Assembly: GCA_009917555.1 (NCBI GenBank)
Contig: QZDX01000001.1
Location: 345,099 to 409,098, forward strand
Reading direction: 5' to 3'
DNA length: 64,000 nucleotides
From: a bacterium 1XD21-13
GTDB taxonomy: Bacteria > Bacillota > Clostridia > Lachnospirales > Lachnospiraceae
Shown here: in pieces, positions 37,490 to 46,830 of the stretch
How the letters are laid out: each line of letters begins with the position of its first letter
Numbering within the stretch: the stretch's first letter is position 1
The notes under the pieces: model-generated
Database searches by the model: none
What the model saw: only the letters and a program-made list of their open reading frames with translations
Told to the model about the DNA's origin: nothing
Made by a program: the position numbers and the translations under genes

Positions 37490-37550
37490 GTTTTGAATGT
37501 TTAGTTAAACCTTTACTTACTAAGAGAAAAGCTTCCTAATCAAAAGTCCT

Positions 37551-38327
37551 TCAATCAGCAAAGATCACCTTTTTCCCCAATTCCTCTATAGAAGCAACCG
37601 TATCGGAATCGGCGGTTTTGTTTGTCACATAATAATTTGCGCTCTGCAAATCTGCAATGTTGGAAAAGCTCTCAAACCCAAATTTAGAAAAATCCGCAGC
37701 TACAACAGTTTCATGAGAACGCTCCATCATCATCCGGCAGATAGGCGATTCCTCCGCATGGTAAGTGGTAATCCCGGCCTGGCTGTGGATGCCGTCAATG
37801 GAGAGAATTGCCTTGTCCGCCTTATATCGACTTAATTGCTCCAGAGCAGTATTTCCATAGGAAAACGAATACTGGGCATTGACTTCTCCGCCCAGAAGAA
37901 GCACCCGAAAGGTAGGGCAGCTTGCGAGCTCCACGGCTACGGCCATAGAATTGGTCACAATATTCAGGCTGTTGCGCTTTTTTAGCTCTGTAGCGATGAG
38001 AAGGGTAGTAGTTCCGGAATTAATGAGCAGTGTGTCTCCGTCCTTAATAAGATCTGCGGCGGTCTTTGCAATCGCTGTCTTGGCTTCCAGGTTATAACTC
38101 TTGCGCTGCTGTGCATCCATTGTGTAAAAATTACGCACAGTCTGTACGGCGCCTCCGGTGACTCTTTTTAGATATCCGTCTTTTTCCAGAGCAGCCAGAT
38201 CGCTTCGAATTGTCACGGGGGTGGTGTGAAATAGCTCGCTTAGCCGTGTCACCTTCACCTGACCTTCCTGGGCAAGCAGCTCCAGAATCCGCTGTCTGCG
38301 AAAATCTATTTTTAATTCGTGATCCAT
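37551..38327 (-). CDS. DeoR-family transcriptional regulator (1)
   Basis: Repressor-type protein of about 258 residues. N-terminal winged helix (RRQRILELLAQEGQVKVTRLSELFHTTPVTIRSDLAALEKDGYLKRVTGGA), then the DeoR sugar-phosphate-sensing domain with the motif INSGTTTLLIATEL. ATG at 38327 is favoured because it begins just before the winged helix and has AGAGAGGG upstream; the frame extends 23 codons further. It follows the SIS-domain gene on the same strand. Sugar-phosphate effector unknown. Confidence 0.88.
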   Translation of the reverse strand: MDHELKIDFRRQRILELLAQEGQVKVTRLSELFHTTPVTIRSDLAALEKDGYLKRVTGGAVQTVRNFYTMDAQQRKSYNLEAKTAIAKTAADLIKDGDTLLINSGTTTLLIATELKKRNSLNIVTNSMAVAVELASCPTFRVLLLGGEVNAQYSFSYGNTALEQLSRYKADKAILSIDGIHSQAGITTYHAEESPICRMMMERSHETVVAADFSKFGFESFSNIADLQSANYYVTNKTADSDTVASIEELGKKVIFAD

Positions 38328-38408
38328 ATGTAAAGCCCTCTCTGTTTTTAAGTATTCTGTTTCCACAAGTATAGCACAATATGCCCAAGGGGACAATGAA
38401 TCCTTTCT

Positions 38409-39011
38409 TTAAGAACCGCTTTTATTCAGCCGTTTTCCTACGGCTCCACCGGGATGAATCAGAGCAAACTGTTCATTCCGGTAGCCGGTTTCCTCAATGA
38501 TGGCTGTCTGGAGAGCATCAAAAACAGCAGACAAGGCCGTAAAGCTTGAGGTACCCTGGCTGTTAAAGCGATCTGTCTCGGAGGTAACCTTCATAGGAAT
38601 TACAATGTGGGATTTTTCGGCAAGGGGAGAGGAGAGGTTCTCCGTAACACCGATAATCGTCACCTGTTTGGAATGGCAGATATCCAAAATGGAAAAAAGC
38701 TCGTCGGTTTTTCCGCCTCTGGAGGCCCATACAAGGGCGTCACCTTTTTGCAAGAAACCGGAGGCGCCGTGAACGGCCTCAGCAGGGGAAAGAAAACGGG
38801 CCGGGCGCTCCACACAGCACAGGGAATGGGCAAAGTGCATGCAGGCAATACCGGAGTGGCCGCAGCCGGTGGTGCCGATCCGTGGCGCGCAAGACAAAAT
38901 GTCAACAGCCTTGGCAAAGGCGTCCAAATCCAGAGCGTCTCTGGTGGCCAGGATAGAATTGCTTTCGATATCGAAAGCGGCAAGAGCGCGATCTTTAGTT
39001 TCTGGTTTCAT
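38409..39011 (-). CDS. SIS-domain sugar-phosphate isomerase (KdsD/KpsF-like, no CBS domains)
   Basis: 200 residues forming a single SIS domain: GTTGCGHSGIACMHFAHSL, SRGGKTDELFSIL and the closing HPGGAVGKRL, the last typical of arabinose-5-phosphate isomerases. It lacks the two CBS domains of KdsD/KpsF, and no Kdo pathway is expected in this Gram-positive. It more likely isomerises a catabolic ketose or pentose phosphate. GGAGG precedes the ATG. It is divergent from the first yjbQ gene. Confidence 0.82.
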   Translation of the reverse strand: MKPETKDRALAAFDIESNSILATRDALDLDAFAKAVDILSCAPRIGTTGCGHSGIACMHFAHSLCCVERPARFLSPAEAVHGASGFLQKGDALVWASRGGKTDELFSILDICHSKQVTIIGVTENLSSPLAEKSHIVIPMKVTSETDRFNSQGTSSFTALSAVFDALQTAIIEETGYRNEQFALIHPGGAVGKRLNKSGS

Positions 39012-39189
39012 AAAATAACCTCCTTTTTGTGTGCCTTCTGTAGTCTGAAAGCCGGAAAAATCAGCGTATATTCAGAAATTTGTTTCTGCGCGCCAATAAT
39101 TTTTGAGAAAATACAATTATATTTCTATCATATATGCTTTCTTTGCTGTTTGCAATATCTTTTTAAAACTTTCTAAATAAAAAATATTA

Positions 39190-39218
39190 TTGACAATATT
39201 GATTTTGAAATATATACT
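39190..39218 (+). promoter_or_regulatory. Promoter of the first yjbQ-family gene
   Basis: TTGACA, a 17-base spacer and TATACT, about 36 bases before the start codon. The spacer does not contain the GACT...AGTC operator found at the other promoters of the cluster. Confidence 0.75.
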
Positions 39219-39254
39219 TAAAGAAAAACACGACAATAAAAAAGGAGGAATTAT

Positions 39255-39875
39255 ATGGAATTCAAAGTAATTCAAAAGGAACTGGAACTGCAGTCAAGAG
39301 GATGGATTCCCACCTTCCATGATGTATCCAAAGAAGTCATAGAGATTGTGAAGGAATCCGGCGTCAAGAACGGTACGGTCTGCATTGCGTCTCATCACAC
39401 CACCTGCTCCGTTATGGTCCAGGAAGCATCTCATGATCTGGACACCTTTGATCTGGAGTATCTGCAGCACGATCTGCTTGATATTATGCGTAAGATGATT
39501 CCGGATTTTGCCGAAGAGAACCAGTACCGTCATCCGGGACCTATTCACACTCAATTCGGCCGTTATGTGAAGGAGCCGGGAGACTACACCAGCAAGAATA
39601 CAGACGGCCATCTGCGCTCCGTATTTTTCGGAAGAAGCGAGACCATGACAATCAAGGACGGAGAACTGGACGGCGGAGAGTTTGCCCATGTGTATTTTGT
39701 GGACTGGGATCATGTACGTGCACGCCGCAGGCAGCTCAACATCACGGTTATGGGAACTACGGAGGACGTAGGAGACAGGAAATATAAGGACGGTTCGGTG
39801 ATTGATACCTCCAGAAAATATCTGGATTCCGAGAAGGCTTATATGGAGGAGTTCGATCTGCAGCAGAAGCGGTAA
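39255..39875 (+). CDS. YjbQ family protein (secondary thiamine-phosphate synthase-like) (1)
   Basis: 206 residues of the YjbQ/UPF0047 fold. Conserved HHTTC and NTDGHLRSVFFGRSET motifs hold the putative metal or phosphate site. Some members weakly replace thiamine-phosphate synthase; the true role is not known. It carries about 30 extra residues at the C-terminus relative to the second copy. A GGAGG site precedes the ATG. Monocistronic with its own promoter and terminator, beside sugar-catabolic genes. Confidence 0.87.
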   Translation: MEFKVIQKELELQSRGWIPTFHDVSKEVIEIVKESGVKNGTVCIASHHTTCSVMVQEASHDLDTFDLEYLQHDLLDIMRKMIPDFAEENQYRHPGPIHTQFGRYVKEPGDYTSKNTDGHLRSVFFGRSETMTIKDGELDGGEFAHVYFVDWDHVRARRRQLNITVMGTTEDVGDRKYKDGSVIDTSRKYLDSEKAYMEEFDLQQKR

Positions 39876-39904
39876 AAGGTGAATAGAGCACTTGCTATAA
39901 AGAA

Positions 39905-39952
39905 AAGCAGGGCATCCTTAAAAAAGAAAGATTCGGGATACCCTGCTTCTTT
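39905..39952. terminator. Terminator between yjbQ (1) and the convergent amidohydrolase
   Basis: AAGCAGGG-C-ATCC pairs with GGAT-A-CCCTGCTT (12 bp, one mismatch), followed by CTTTGGTT on plus and TTTTCTTT on minus. It serves the convergent genes. Confidence 0.75.
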
Positions 39953-39980
39953 GGTTCATTTATTAAATGAAACGAATTTT

Positions 39981-41024
39981 TTATTGCGTCTTAAGCCCAA
40001 AGATTCGGGCAGAATTCTCATAAAAGATTTTATCAATTTCCCTGCGGCCAAGGCCAAGCTTTTCCACTGCCCTCCGGCAGGAGGCCATCTCCTCATAAAT
40101 AAAAAATGTTATGGCCTCAGCCTCCGCTCCGGGGATTTCCCTCATATGGGGATCGGAGGACACATCGCCCAAAGAGCCGGCAGGAATTTCATTGATATAA
40201 AATCCATTTTCCACCACCCGCCGGGCCTTCATGCGGAAGATGGGGAAGTCCGAGCCGTAGATAAAACGGTCCGGTCCAAAGTAACGAAGCACCTGTTCCA
40301 TCACATAGGCATTGGTATTGGCTGTGAAATCCCACACTGTTTTTTCCGTATGCTTCAAATACTCCAGAGCGTCTCCCAAATCCTCATCTGCATAAGCCCT
40401 TCCTAAATGAGCCACTAAAAGCTGAAGACCGGGATACTTCTGCTCAATCTCTAAAAGCTGAACATAGTTCACCGGATCTGCAAGTCGCTTCGGACGGGCG
40501 ATATGAAGCTGCACCACCCATTTGTGCTTGTCTGCTAAAGCAAGCTGTTCTGGGGGAAGAAAATCATAGATTCGAATTTCGCTTGTAGGAATGTAGGAAG
40601 GGGCAAATTCAAGGTAAACTTTTAGGCCGCAGAAGCCTCCTTCCAATACATGCCGTTCGATTTCCTCCACAGGTTCTTCAGGTCGAGAGAGATAAAGGGC
40701 TGGTAACTGGTATTTTTGTGAACAATTCTGGACATACTGATTGGACTGTACGGTATCTACAGCAATATTTACATAAGAGTAAAGAACAGGAATGACTTGC
40801 TTACCGGGAAAGAGCTCTTGATTCGTCTGCATAAGATCTTCTATGGAATTATCCTTGGCAACCATTTCTGGCCAGGCACAGGATCGGCTTTTGTAAAGGT
40901 TTCCGGTAACAAAACGATCCAGCCAGATGTGGTTGTGACAGTCAATAAATTTGTTAGGAAGAAAGTCTTGCAGAGTTTCTTGATAAAAGCTTTGATCATA
41001 AGCCGTGATGTGAAAGGATATCAT
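39981..41024 (-). CDS. Amidohydrolase-2 family metal-dependent hydrolase
   Basis: TIM-barrel hydrolase of 347 residues. The metal-binding FIDCHNHIW (HxH) near residue 30, LLVAHLGRAYADED in the middle and the late YGSDFPIFR aspartate motif place it in the amidohydrolase-2 (PF04909-type) group, which includes lactonases and decarboxylases. It is divergent from the sugar ABC transporter and shares its control region, so it probably acts on the imported compound, for example opening a lactone. Substrate unknown. Confidence 0.83.
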   Translation of the reverse strand: MISFHITAYDQSFYQETLQDFLPNKFIDCHNHIWLDRFVTGNLYKSRSCAWPEMVAKDNSIEDLMQTNQELFPGKQVIPVLYSYVNIAVDTVQSNQYVQNCSQKYQLPALYLSRPEEPVEEIERHVLEGGFCGLKVYLEFAPSYIPTSEIRIYDFLPPEQLALADKHKWVVQLHIARPKRLADPVNYVQLLEIEQKYPGLQLLVAHLGRAYADEDLGDALEYLKHTEKTVWDFTANTNAYVMEQVLRYFGPDRFIYGSDFPIFRMKARRVVENGFYINEIPAGSLGDVSSDPHMREIPGAEAEAITFFIYEEMASCRRAVEKLGLGRREIDKIFYENSARIFGLKTQ

Positions 41025-41066
41025 AATTGTACCTCGCTATCATGAAGGGTTAATAACTACATTTTT

Positions 41067-41095
41067 ATTATAAGACTGATTAAGTCAAAGGTCAA
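41067..41095 (-). promoter_or_regulatory. Amidohydrolase promoter with operator inside the spacer
   Basis: On the minus strand: TTGACC, a 17-base spacer and TATAAT. The spacer contains the near-palindrome GACTTAATCAGTC (41074-41086). The same element, 12 of 13 bases identical and at the same offset from the -35, lies in the promoter at 48349. A repressor bound there would block RNA polymerase directly. Confidence 0.8.
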
Positions 41096-41104
41096 TACAA
41101 AAAT

Positions 41105-41155
41105 GATTGAAACAATCAAAAATATATTGACAAATGAAAGAAAAAGTCGTAATAT
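41105..41155 (+). promoter_or_regulatory. Promoter of the sugar ABC operon with upstream inverted repeat
   Basis: TTGACA (41127), a 17-base spacer and TAATAT (41150-41155). Upstream, GATTG-AAA-CAATC (41105-41117) is a perfect inverted repeat. The block from 41109 to 41137 is identical in 28 of 29 bases to 48331-48359 in front of the TIM-like gene. Confidence 0.8.
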
Positions 41156-41235
41156 AATAAAAAATATATTTTTTATGTAACTCTTAAGAGGAACGACATG
41201 AAACCAGGTGAGAAAAAGTAGATGGAGGTAAAAGT

Positions 41236-42309
41236 ATGAAAAGGAAGGTATTGGCTTTATTATTGTGTGTATCTGTGATGATGGGGGCAGTAGCTTGTGG
41301 GACAAGCTCAGGGCAGACAGAAGCACCGGACACGCCGGAGGCGCCTGCTGTAGAGGGAGATTCAGAGGGAACGGAAGCAAACGATAAAGTTTACTATTAT
41401 GTAGGTATTAATAACAATCATGCTTATTGGTATGATGTCCATCAGGGGTTTGAATATGCGGCAGAAAAATTAGGAGTAGAGGTTGTAAAAGCCGGTGTAG
41501 ATGGATGGGATCCGGAAGGCCAGGCGGCAGCATTAGAATCTGTAATTGCAAGAAATCCAGATGGACTTATTGTACCGGTATTTGATGCGACGATTCTTCC
41601 TGGGTTGGATGCGGCGGCAGCAGCCGGAATTCCGGTAGTAGCGATTGAGTCTACGATTGATGGGGCAAATATTGTTTCCTATGTGGGACTTGACAACTAT
41701 GATTCCGGAGAGCAAACAGCTAAAAAGCTAATTGAGCTGGCTGGAACATCCGGAAATTTGGTAATTATGGGTAATTGGGGAGCCGCCAATACGGACTCAA
41801 AGCGTGCAGGCTTGGAGGATTATCTTGCAGCAAATTCAGATTGGAATGTAATTGCACGATTGGATGATAAGGCAGATACAGAAAGTGCAATTGAGGCAGC
41901 AAAGACTGCGTTTAACAACTATCCTGAGATGTCAGCAATTGTTGGACTTGATTCAAGCTCCGGTGCAGGAATTGGGGCGGCAATGGAAGAACTGAATGTT
42001 GAAGCGGGCTCCATCCCTGTGGTTGTACATGATAGAGAGGTGCTGACTCTGGAGTATATTCAGAAGGGATACATCCAGTGTACACTTGCTAATAAAACGG
42101 CTTCCATGCCCTTTATGGCATTGATGATACTGGAGGGAGTGGTGAATCACGATATGCAGGGACTTCCACTATCAGCAGATAATGCGGCATCTAATGTAAA
42201 TGCGGTTCCTGAAATCTGCTACAATGGCACGGTGTTTATTACGACAGATAATGTGGATAACTTTATTACTGAGAATATGACCCCGATAGATTCTCCCAAT
42301 TATAATTAA
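41236..42309 (+). CDS. Sugar ABC transporter substrate-binding lipoprotein (ribose/RbsB class)
   Basis: Extracellular binding lipoprotein of 357 residues. Lipobox GAVACG (Cys21) ends the signal peptide, and an acidic Pro/Glu/Thr linker follows. The fold is type I periplasmic binding: YYYVGINNNHAYWYDVHQGFEYAAEKLGVEV, NPDGLIVPVFDATILPGLDAAAAAGIPVVAIES. First gene of the ABC operon. The ligand is an unknown sugar or polyol. Confidence 0.9.
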   Translation: MKRKVLALLLCVSVMMGAVACGTSSGQTEAPDTPEAPAVEGDSEGTEANDKVYYYVGINNNHAYWYDVHQGFEYAAEKLGVEVVKAGVDGWDPEGQAAALESVIARNPDGLIVPVFDATILPGLDAAAAAGIPVVAIESTIDGANIVSYVGLDNYDSGEQTAKKLIELAGTSGNLVIMGNWGAANTDSKRAGLEDYLAANSDWNVIARLDDKADTESAIEAAKTAFNNYPEMSAIVGLDSSSGAGIGAAMEELNVEAGSIPVVVHDREVLTLEYIQKGYIQCTLANKTASMPFMALMILEGVVNHDMQGLPLSADNAASNVNAVPEICYNGTVFITTDNVDNFITENMTPIDSPNYN

Positions 42310-42323
42310 AAGATCACTCCGAT

Positions 42324-42356
42324 TGTGCTGCCTCGGAAATAGCAAGAGGCAGCGCA
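42324..42356 (+). promoter_or_regulatory. Intercistronic hairpin after the sugar-binding protein gene
   Basis: TGTGCTGCCTC and GAGGCAGCGCA pair over 11 bp (one G-U) around an 11-base loop; no T-run follows. The same position as the hairpin after the other binding protein (4071-4102) suggests a transcript-stabilising role. Confidence 0.6.
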
Positions 42357-42380
42357 GTCTTATAAAAGTGGAGGTATTTC

Positions 42381-43916
42381 ATGAGTGAAAAGGACATTGC
42401 ACTGGAAATTCGAAATGTTGCTAAAAACTATGGAAATATAAAAGCCTTGCGGGATATCAGTCTTACCGTACATAAAGGTGAAATTCATGCCCTGCTTGGC
42501 GAAAACGGGGCGGGAAAATCTACCCTTATTAAAATTATCAGTGGTGAAATCTCCTCTACGGAAGGAACCGTTGTAGTCAATGGGAAAAAACTCACAACTT
42601 TTCATCCAACCGTTTCACGAAGCATGGGGGTGGCGGTTGTGCACCAAGAGTTATCTGTTTTTGAGAATATGACGGTATACGAAAATATTTTTCCTTATAC
42701 AGAGGGGAAGAAGGCATTTGTTCCGAAAAAGAAGCTGATACAAGAGGCACAGAAGAGTATTGAACGGTTTGGGCTCAATATTTCTCCCACAGAAAAGGTT
42801 TCTAATCTGACAGCATCCGCACAGCAGATGGTTGAAATATTACGGGCCTTAAGTGAGAATGCGAATATCATTTTGCTAGATGAGCCCACCTCAGGGCTAA
42901 ATGCGAAAGAGACGGAAGCCTTGATGCGTATACTGCGTCAATTACGTGAAGAGGGGATTTCTATTATATATATATCTCATAGAATTGCCGAAATTGTGCA
43001 GATCAGTGATTGTGTATCCGTACTAAGAGATGGCTGTTATATGGGAACCTTTGTGAATGATGAAAGCTTGACGGAGCATATGCTCATCAGTCATATGGTT
43101 GGACGAGACTTTGAAAAAAGTATTTATGCAAAAAAAGTAAGTGCAATCAAGGATGATACTCCAGTTGCCTTTGAGGTCCAGGGCTTTACATCGAAAAAAG
43201 GGATTGAGGATGTTTCATTTTCCGTAAGAAAGGGAGAAATATTAGGCGTTGTAGGGCTAGAGGGTAGTGGAACGGCGGAGCTGTCAAGAATGCTGTTCGG
43301 ATTGCAGAGCCGTGAGAAGGGAGAAATATATTTTGAGGGAAATAAGATTCCACATATCAATCCCACGGAAATGATACGGCATGGAATTATGTATTTAAGT
43401 AACAACCGAAAGGATATGGGACTTTATTTTAACATGTCTATTATGGACAATGTGGTAACACCATCCTTAAATAGCATGACTTCTGGCGGATTGCTCTCAG
43501 AGCATAAAATGCAGGACCACACTTTAGAATTTGTAAATGAATTTTCGATTGTGTTGGATTCGATTTATGATAAGCCAGGGAGTATGTCAGGAGGAAATCA
43601 ACAAAAGGCAATGCTTTCTGTATGCTTGGGGGTTCATCCAAAGGTTATGATTATCAATGAACCAACAAGAGGAATTGATGTAGGTGCAAAGTTGGAGATC
43701 CTGCAATTTTTGGACAAGCTTGCGAAGGAAGGATGTACCATTCTATGCTTTTCATCCGATCTTCCAGAGATTATCACACTCTCAGATCGAGTTCTAATCA
43801 TGAATTCAGGAAAAAATGCAGGAATCATCGAGTGCGACGAGATTAGTGAGACAAGTATTATGCATCTTGCGGTTATGGATATGAAAGAGAGGGCAGCATG
43901 GAACGAAAACAGCTAA
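42381..43916 (+). CDS. Sugar ABC transporter ATP-binding protein (RbsA/MglA class)
   Basis: 511 residues with two fused ATPase domains. The first has Walker A GENGAGKST and Walker B ILLDEPTSGL. The second is degenerate, with GLEGSGTAELSR in place of Walker A and SGGNQQKAML plus IINEPTRGIDVGAK, as is normal for this class. A GGAGG site precedes the ATG. Its end overlaps the first permease by 19 bases. Confidence 0.93.
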   Translation: MSEKDIALEIRNVAKNYGNIKALRDISLTVHKGEIHALLGENGAGKSTLIKIISGEISSTEGTVVVNGKKLTTFHPTVSRSMGVAVVHQELSVFENMTVYENIFPYTEGKKAFVPKKKLIQEAQKSIERFGLNISPTEKVSNLTASAQQMVEILRALSENANIILLDEPTSGLNAKETEALMRILRQLREEGISIIYISHRIAEIVQISDCVSVLRDGCYMGTFVNDESLTEHMLISHMVGRDFEKSIYAKKVSAIKDDTPVAFEVQGFTSKKGIEDVSFSVRKGEILGVVGLEGSGTAELSRMLFGLQSREKGEIYFEGNKIPHINPTEMIRHGIMYLSNNRKDMGLYFNMSIMDNVVTPSLNSMTSGGLLSEHKMQDHTLEFVNEFSIVLDSIYDKPGSMSGGNQQKAMLSVCLGVHPKVMIINEPTRGIDVGAKLEILQFLDKLAKEGCTILCFSSDLPEIITLSDRVLIMNSGKNAGIIECDEISETSIMHLAVMDMKERAAWNENS

Positions 43917-44857
43917 AGAGGCATATAAAATGGAGTGATTACACGGGAATTATTCTGGTGGTCTTGGTATTTATGCTGTTTGCTTTGACAACGGATACCT
44001 TTCTGTCATCCAGCAATATTTACTCGATTCTGTATGGGGTGTCTATCCAGTTTTTTGCAGTAATAGGATTTACATTCCTAATTATTATGGGAGAAATTGA
44101 TCTGGCAGTTGGCTCTACCTATTGTCTTTCCGGAATCTTTGTAGGATACCTATATGCGGCGGAGGGATGGCCTCTTTGGCTTGCAATTGTTGTAGTGTTA
44201 GCAGCCTGTGGAATGTTTGGATATGCAGTAGGAGTATTGGTGACTCGTTTTCGCCTGAATTCTATGATGGTAACATTGGGTTCTATGTCCTTTGTTGCGG
44301 GTGTTGCGGCAGTTATGTTTAACAGCTTTGTACAGACAACCTATTCACAACAATATCGAGCCATTGCAAAGTGGAAGATAGGCCAGATTCACTGGACCAT
44401 CATTGGAATGATTTTGATTACAATCATTTTGGAGATCTGCCTAAAACGAGTGCCAGTATTTCGCAAAATGTATTATATCGGAAATAATGGTGAGACCTCA
44501 TTACTTTATGGAATCAAGGTGGACCGAATCAAGCGAATTGCTTTTATGCTCAGTGCATTGACAGCGGCACTGGGAGGAATTATATCTACCTCCAGAATTT
44601 CCTATTCTAGTTTGGCTACAGGAGAGGGATTGGAGTTTTCCCTAATTACAGCATGCGTAGTTGGAGGGGCATCCTTAGATGGTGGACGTGGAAGTATCTT
44701 GAGATCTCTATTGGGAATGCTGCTACTTGCAATGCTCACCAATGGTTTGTCCATTTATCGAATAGATCCTTTTATTCAAAATATTGTAACAGGCGCAATT
44801 TTAATTTTGGCAGTTTTTGTAGATGTGCGTTTGGATAAGAAAGGAGCGAGAGCATGA
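43898..44857 (+). CDS. Sugar ABC transporter permease (RbsC class) (1)
   Basis: 319 residues with eight to ten membrane segments. Family motif GEIDLAVGSTYCLSG, then TGEGLEFSLITACVVGGASLDGGRGSILRSLLG at the ATPase-coupling loop. It overlaps the ATPase gene and the next permease (ATGA). Two different permeases in one RbsABC-type operon imply a heterodimeric channel. Confidence 0.92.
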   Translation: MERKQLKRHIKWSDYTGIILVVLVFMLFALTTDTFLSSSNIYSILYGVSIQFFAVIGFTFLIIMGEIDLAVGSTYCLSGIFVGYLYAAEGWPLWLAIVVVLAACGMFGYAVGVLVTRFRLNSMMVTLGSMSFVAGVAAVMFNSFVQTTYSQQYRAIAKWKIGQIHWTIIGMILITIILEICLKRVPVFRKMYYIGNNGETSLLYGIKVDRIKRIAFMLSALTAALGGIISTSRISYSSLATGEGLEFSLITACVVGGASLDGGRGSILRSLLGMLLLAMLTNGLSIYRIDPFIQNIVTGAILILAVFVDVRLDKKGARA

Positions 44858-45834
44858 AATTAAAAATGGTAGCTCAGAAGGTGAAGAGCTTTGACTGCTT
44901 TTTCTCTTTTCTGGTTTGTGTATTCTTTTTTGTATGCTTGGCTGTTGGAAGTCCTTATTTTTTTAATCAGCAAAATATCCTTTCGCTGCAGGCTAGTATT
45001 GCGCCCAATACCATGCTGGCAGTGGGAATGATGCTGTTGATTATTATGGGGATGTTCGATCTGTCCGTTGGATCGATTATGGGCTTTTCTGGAATTTTCT
45101 GTGCTTACTTGCTGACCAGAAATCTTCCGGTTATTGTGGCAGTGCTGATAGCATTGGCAGCAGGAGCAGCCATAGGAGCACTAAATGGCATATTGGTTGC
45201 TTATGCAGGGATTTCACCCTTGATTGTAACCATTGGAACACAATTTATTTTCCGTGGACTTTGTGAATTGATTATGACAAGTGAATTGGCGGTATCACTC
45301 ACCGGATTCCCAGCAAGCTTTTTGGAATTTGGAAATACAAGATTTTTGGGATTATACCCTATGACATGGATTATGCTTTTGGTGGTAATTATTTTCCAGG
45401 TTATTCTGATGAAAACATATTTTGGAAAATGGTTTTACTACATTGGAGGAAATAAATCCAGTGCAACAACCATGGGCTTTCCGGTTAAAGGGATGACCTT
45501 TTTGGCATTCACCATTTCTGGATTAATGAGTGCCTTAGGAGGGGTGATGTCTGTGGCACGTTCACAGGCAGCCAGTCGCTATTTAGGAAACGGAATACAG
45601 GTGGATATTTTGATCGCCTGCGTGGTTGGAGGTGGCTCTCTTTTAGGAGGAAAGGGGGGTGTAGCTGGCGCTCTTACGGGAACAATATTTCTGATTTTAC
45701 TGGATAATGCATTTAATTTATTTGGGATTAATTCTTTGTTTAAGGGAGTTGTTATTGGAGGTATCCTAATGCTTGTGGTTGCTGTAGACGGCATTGTGGC
45801 ATTGAGAAGAATGAAGGCACAGGGAAAAATTTAG
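44854..45834 (+). CDS. Sugar ABC transporter permease (RbsC class) (2)
   Basis: 326 residues, homologous to the preceding permease: GMFDLSVGSIMGFSG and GNGIQVDILIACVVGGGSLLGGKGGVAGAL. Starts four bases inside the first permease gene, so the two are translationally coupled. Confidence 0.92.
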   Translation: MKLKMVAQKVKSFDCFFSFLVCVFFFVCLAVGSPYFFNQQNILSLQASIAPNTMLAVGMMLLIIMGMFDLSVGSIMGFSGIFCAYLLTRNLPVIVAVLIALAAGAAIGALNGILVAYAGISPLIVTIGTQFIFRGLCELIMTSELAVSLTGFPASFLEFGNTRFLGLYPMTWIMLLVVIIFQVILMKTYFGKWFYYIGGNKSSATTMGFPVKGMTFLAFTISGLMSALGGVMSVARSQAASRYLGNGIQVDILIACVVGGGSLLGGKGGVAGALTGTIFLILLDNAFNLFGINSLFKGVVIGGILMLVVAVDGIVALRRMKAQGKI

Positions 45835-45930
45835 AGGGTTTTCCCAGTCCATCAAACTATGTACAAAACAGACTGTTCATGTTATATTTATCCTAAAATG
45901 GATACAAAAAATGGAAAAGCGGAGGAGCGT

Positions 45931-46707
45931 ATGAATTATAATCGGGAACAGACCCTGATGAACAGACTGAGAATAAAAGGAAGGATGGAATTAACAGAAG
46001 TAGTAAATTATTTGCAGATTTCAGAGTCTACTGCAAGAAGGCTATTTACGAAGCTGGAGGCAGAGGGAAAGCTTATCCGGATACATGGCGGGATACAGTT
46101 TCCGGGTAAAAATCCGTTGGAATATTCCTTTGAACAGATTGTACAAACGCATATTGAAGAAAAGAATGCAATTGGAGTGCGCGCCTGTGATATGCTGCAA
46201 GAAGGGGATGTATTGTTTTGTGATACGGGAACTACGGTGTTGTGTTTTTGCATGGAGCTTGCACGCAGAATGGAGGAAAAGCCATTTGAAGTAAGCGTTT
46301 ATACCAATTCATTAGCAAATTTTGAGGTTCTAGCACCTGTAATGCATGTAACGCTGATTGGTGGAGAGTATAGATCCAATCGAAAGGATTTTAGTGGGTA
46401 TTTGGCAGAGATTGCGATTTCTAAGGTACATTTTACAAAGTGCTTTTTAGGGGCAGATGGATGTGACATGAAGCAATCCTTTACAACGACAGATTTTGAT
46501 ACAGCCCGAATGGATGAGATGGCCATACACAATGCGGAGGAGACCATGATTCTTTGTGGCTCAGATAAATTTTCTGCCTGTACTCAAGTGGGACATGCTG
46601 CGTTTGCAGAAGTTGATAAGGTAGTCACGGATAGCAATATACAACCAGGTATCAAAGAGCAATTGGAAGAGCTGGGCATGGAAGTTGTGATAGTTGCTGT
46701 TCCGTGA
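45931..46707 (+). CDS. DeoR-family transcriptional regulator (2)
   Basis: About 258 residues when started at ATG 45931, which has a GGAGGAG site; the frame extends 24 codons upstream without one. The winged helix at about 7-55 contains RMELTEVVNYLQISESTARRLFTKLEAEGKLIRIHGG. The sensor domain carries CDTGTTVLCFCMEL. As the regulator inside the cluster it is the best candidate to bind the shared palindrome, with a phosphorylated sugar as inducer. That pairing is inference. Confidence 0.88.
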   Translation: MNYNREQTLMNRLRIKGRMELTEVVNYLQISESTARRLFTKLEAEGKLIRIHGGIQFPGKNPLEYSFEQIVQTHIEEKNAIGVRACDMLQEGDVLFCDTGTTVLCFCMELARRMEEKPFEVSVYTNSLANFEVLAPVMHVTLIGGEYRSNRKDFSGYLAEIAISKVHFTKCFLGADGCDMKQSFTTTDFDTARMDEMAIHNAEETMILCGSDKFSACTQVGHAAFAEVDKVVTDSNIQPGIKEQLEELGMEVVIVAVP

Positions 46708-46733
46708 GAGTTATAGCAGAATACGTACGATAG

Positions 46734-46787
46734 AGGATATCCCGAAGATACGAACATTTAAGTTCAGAGGCGGGGTATCCTTTTTAT
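46734..46787 (+). terminator. Terminator after the DeoR gene
   Basis: AGGATATCCCG pairs with CGGGGTATCCT (11 bp, one T-G) and is followed by TTTTATTTTTT. It lies between the regulator and the FGGY kinase. No promoter is obvious in the 43 bases before the kinase, so partial read-through may express it. Confidence 0.8.
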
Positions 46788-46830
46788 TTTTTAGGAAAGC
46801 AAAAATCGTTTGATGAAAGGGGAAGGGAAT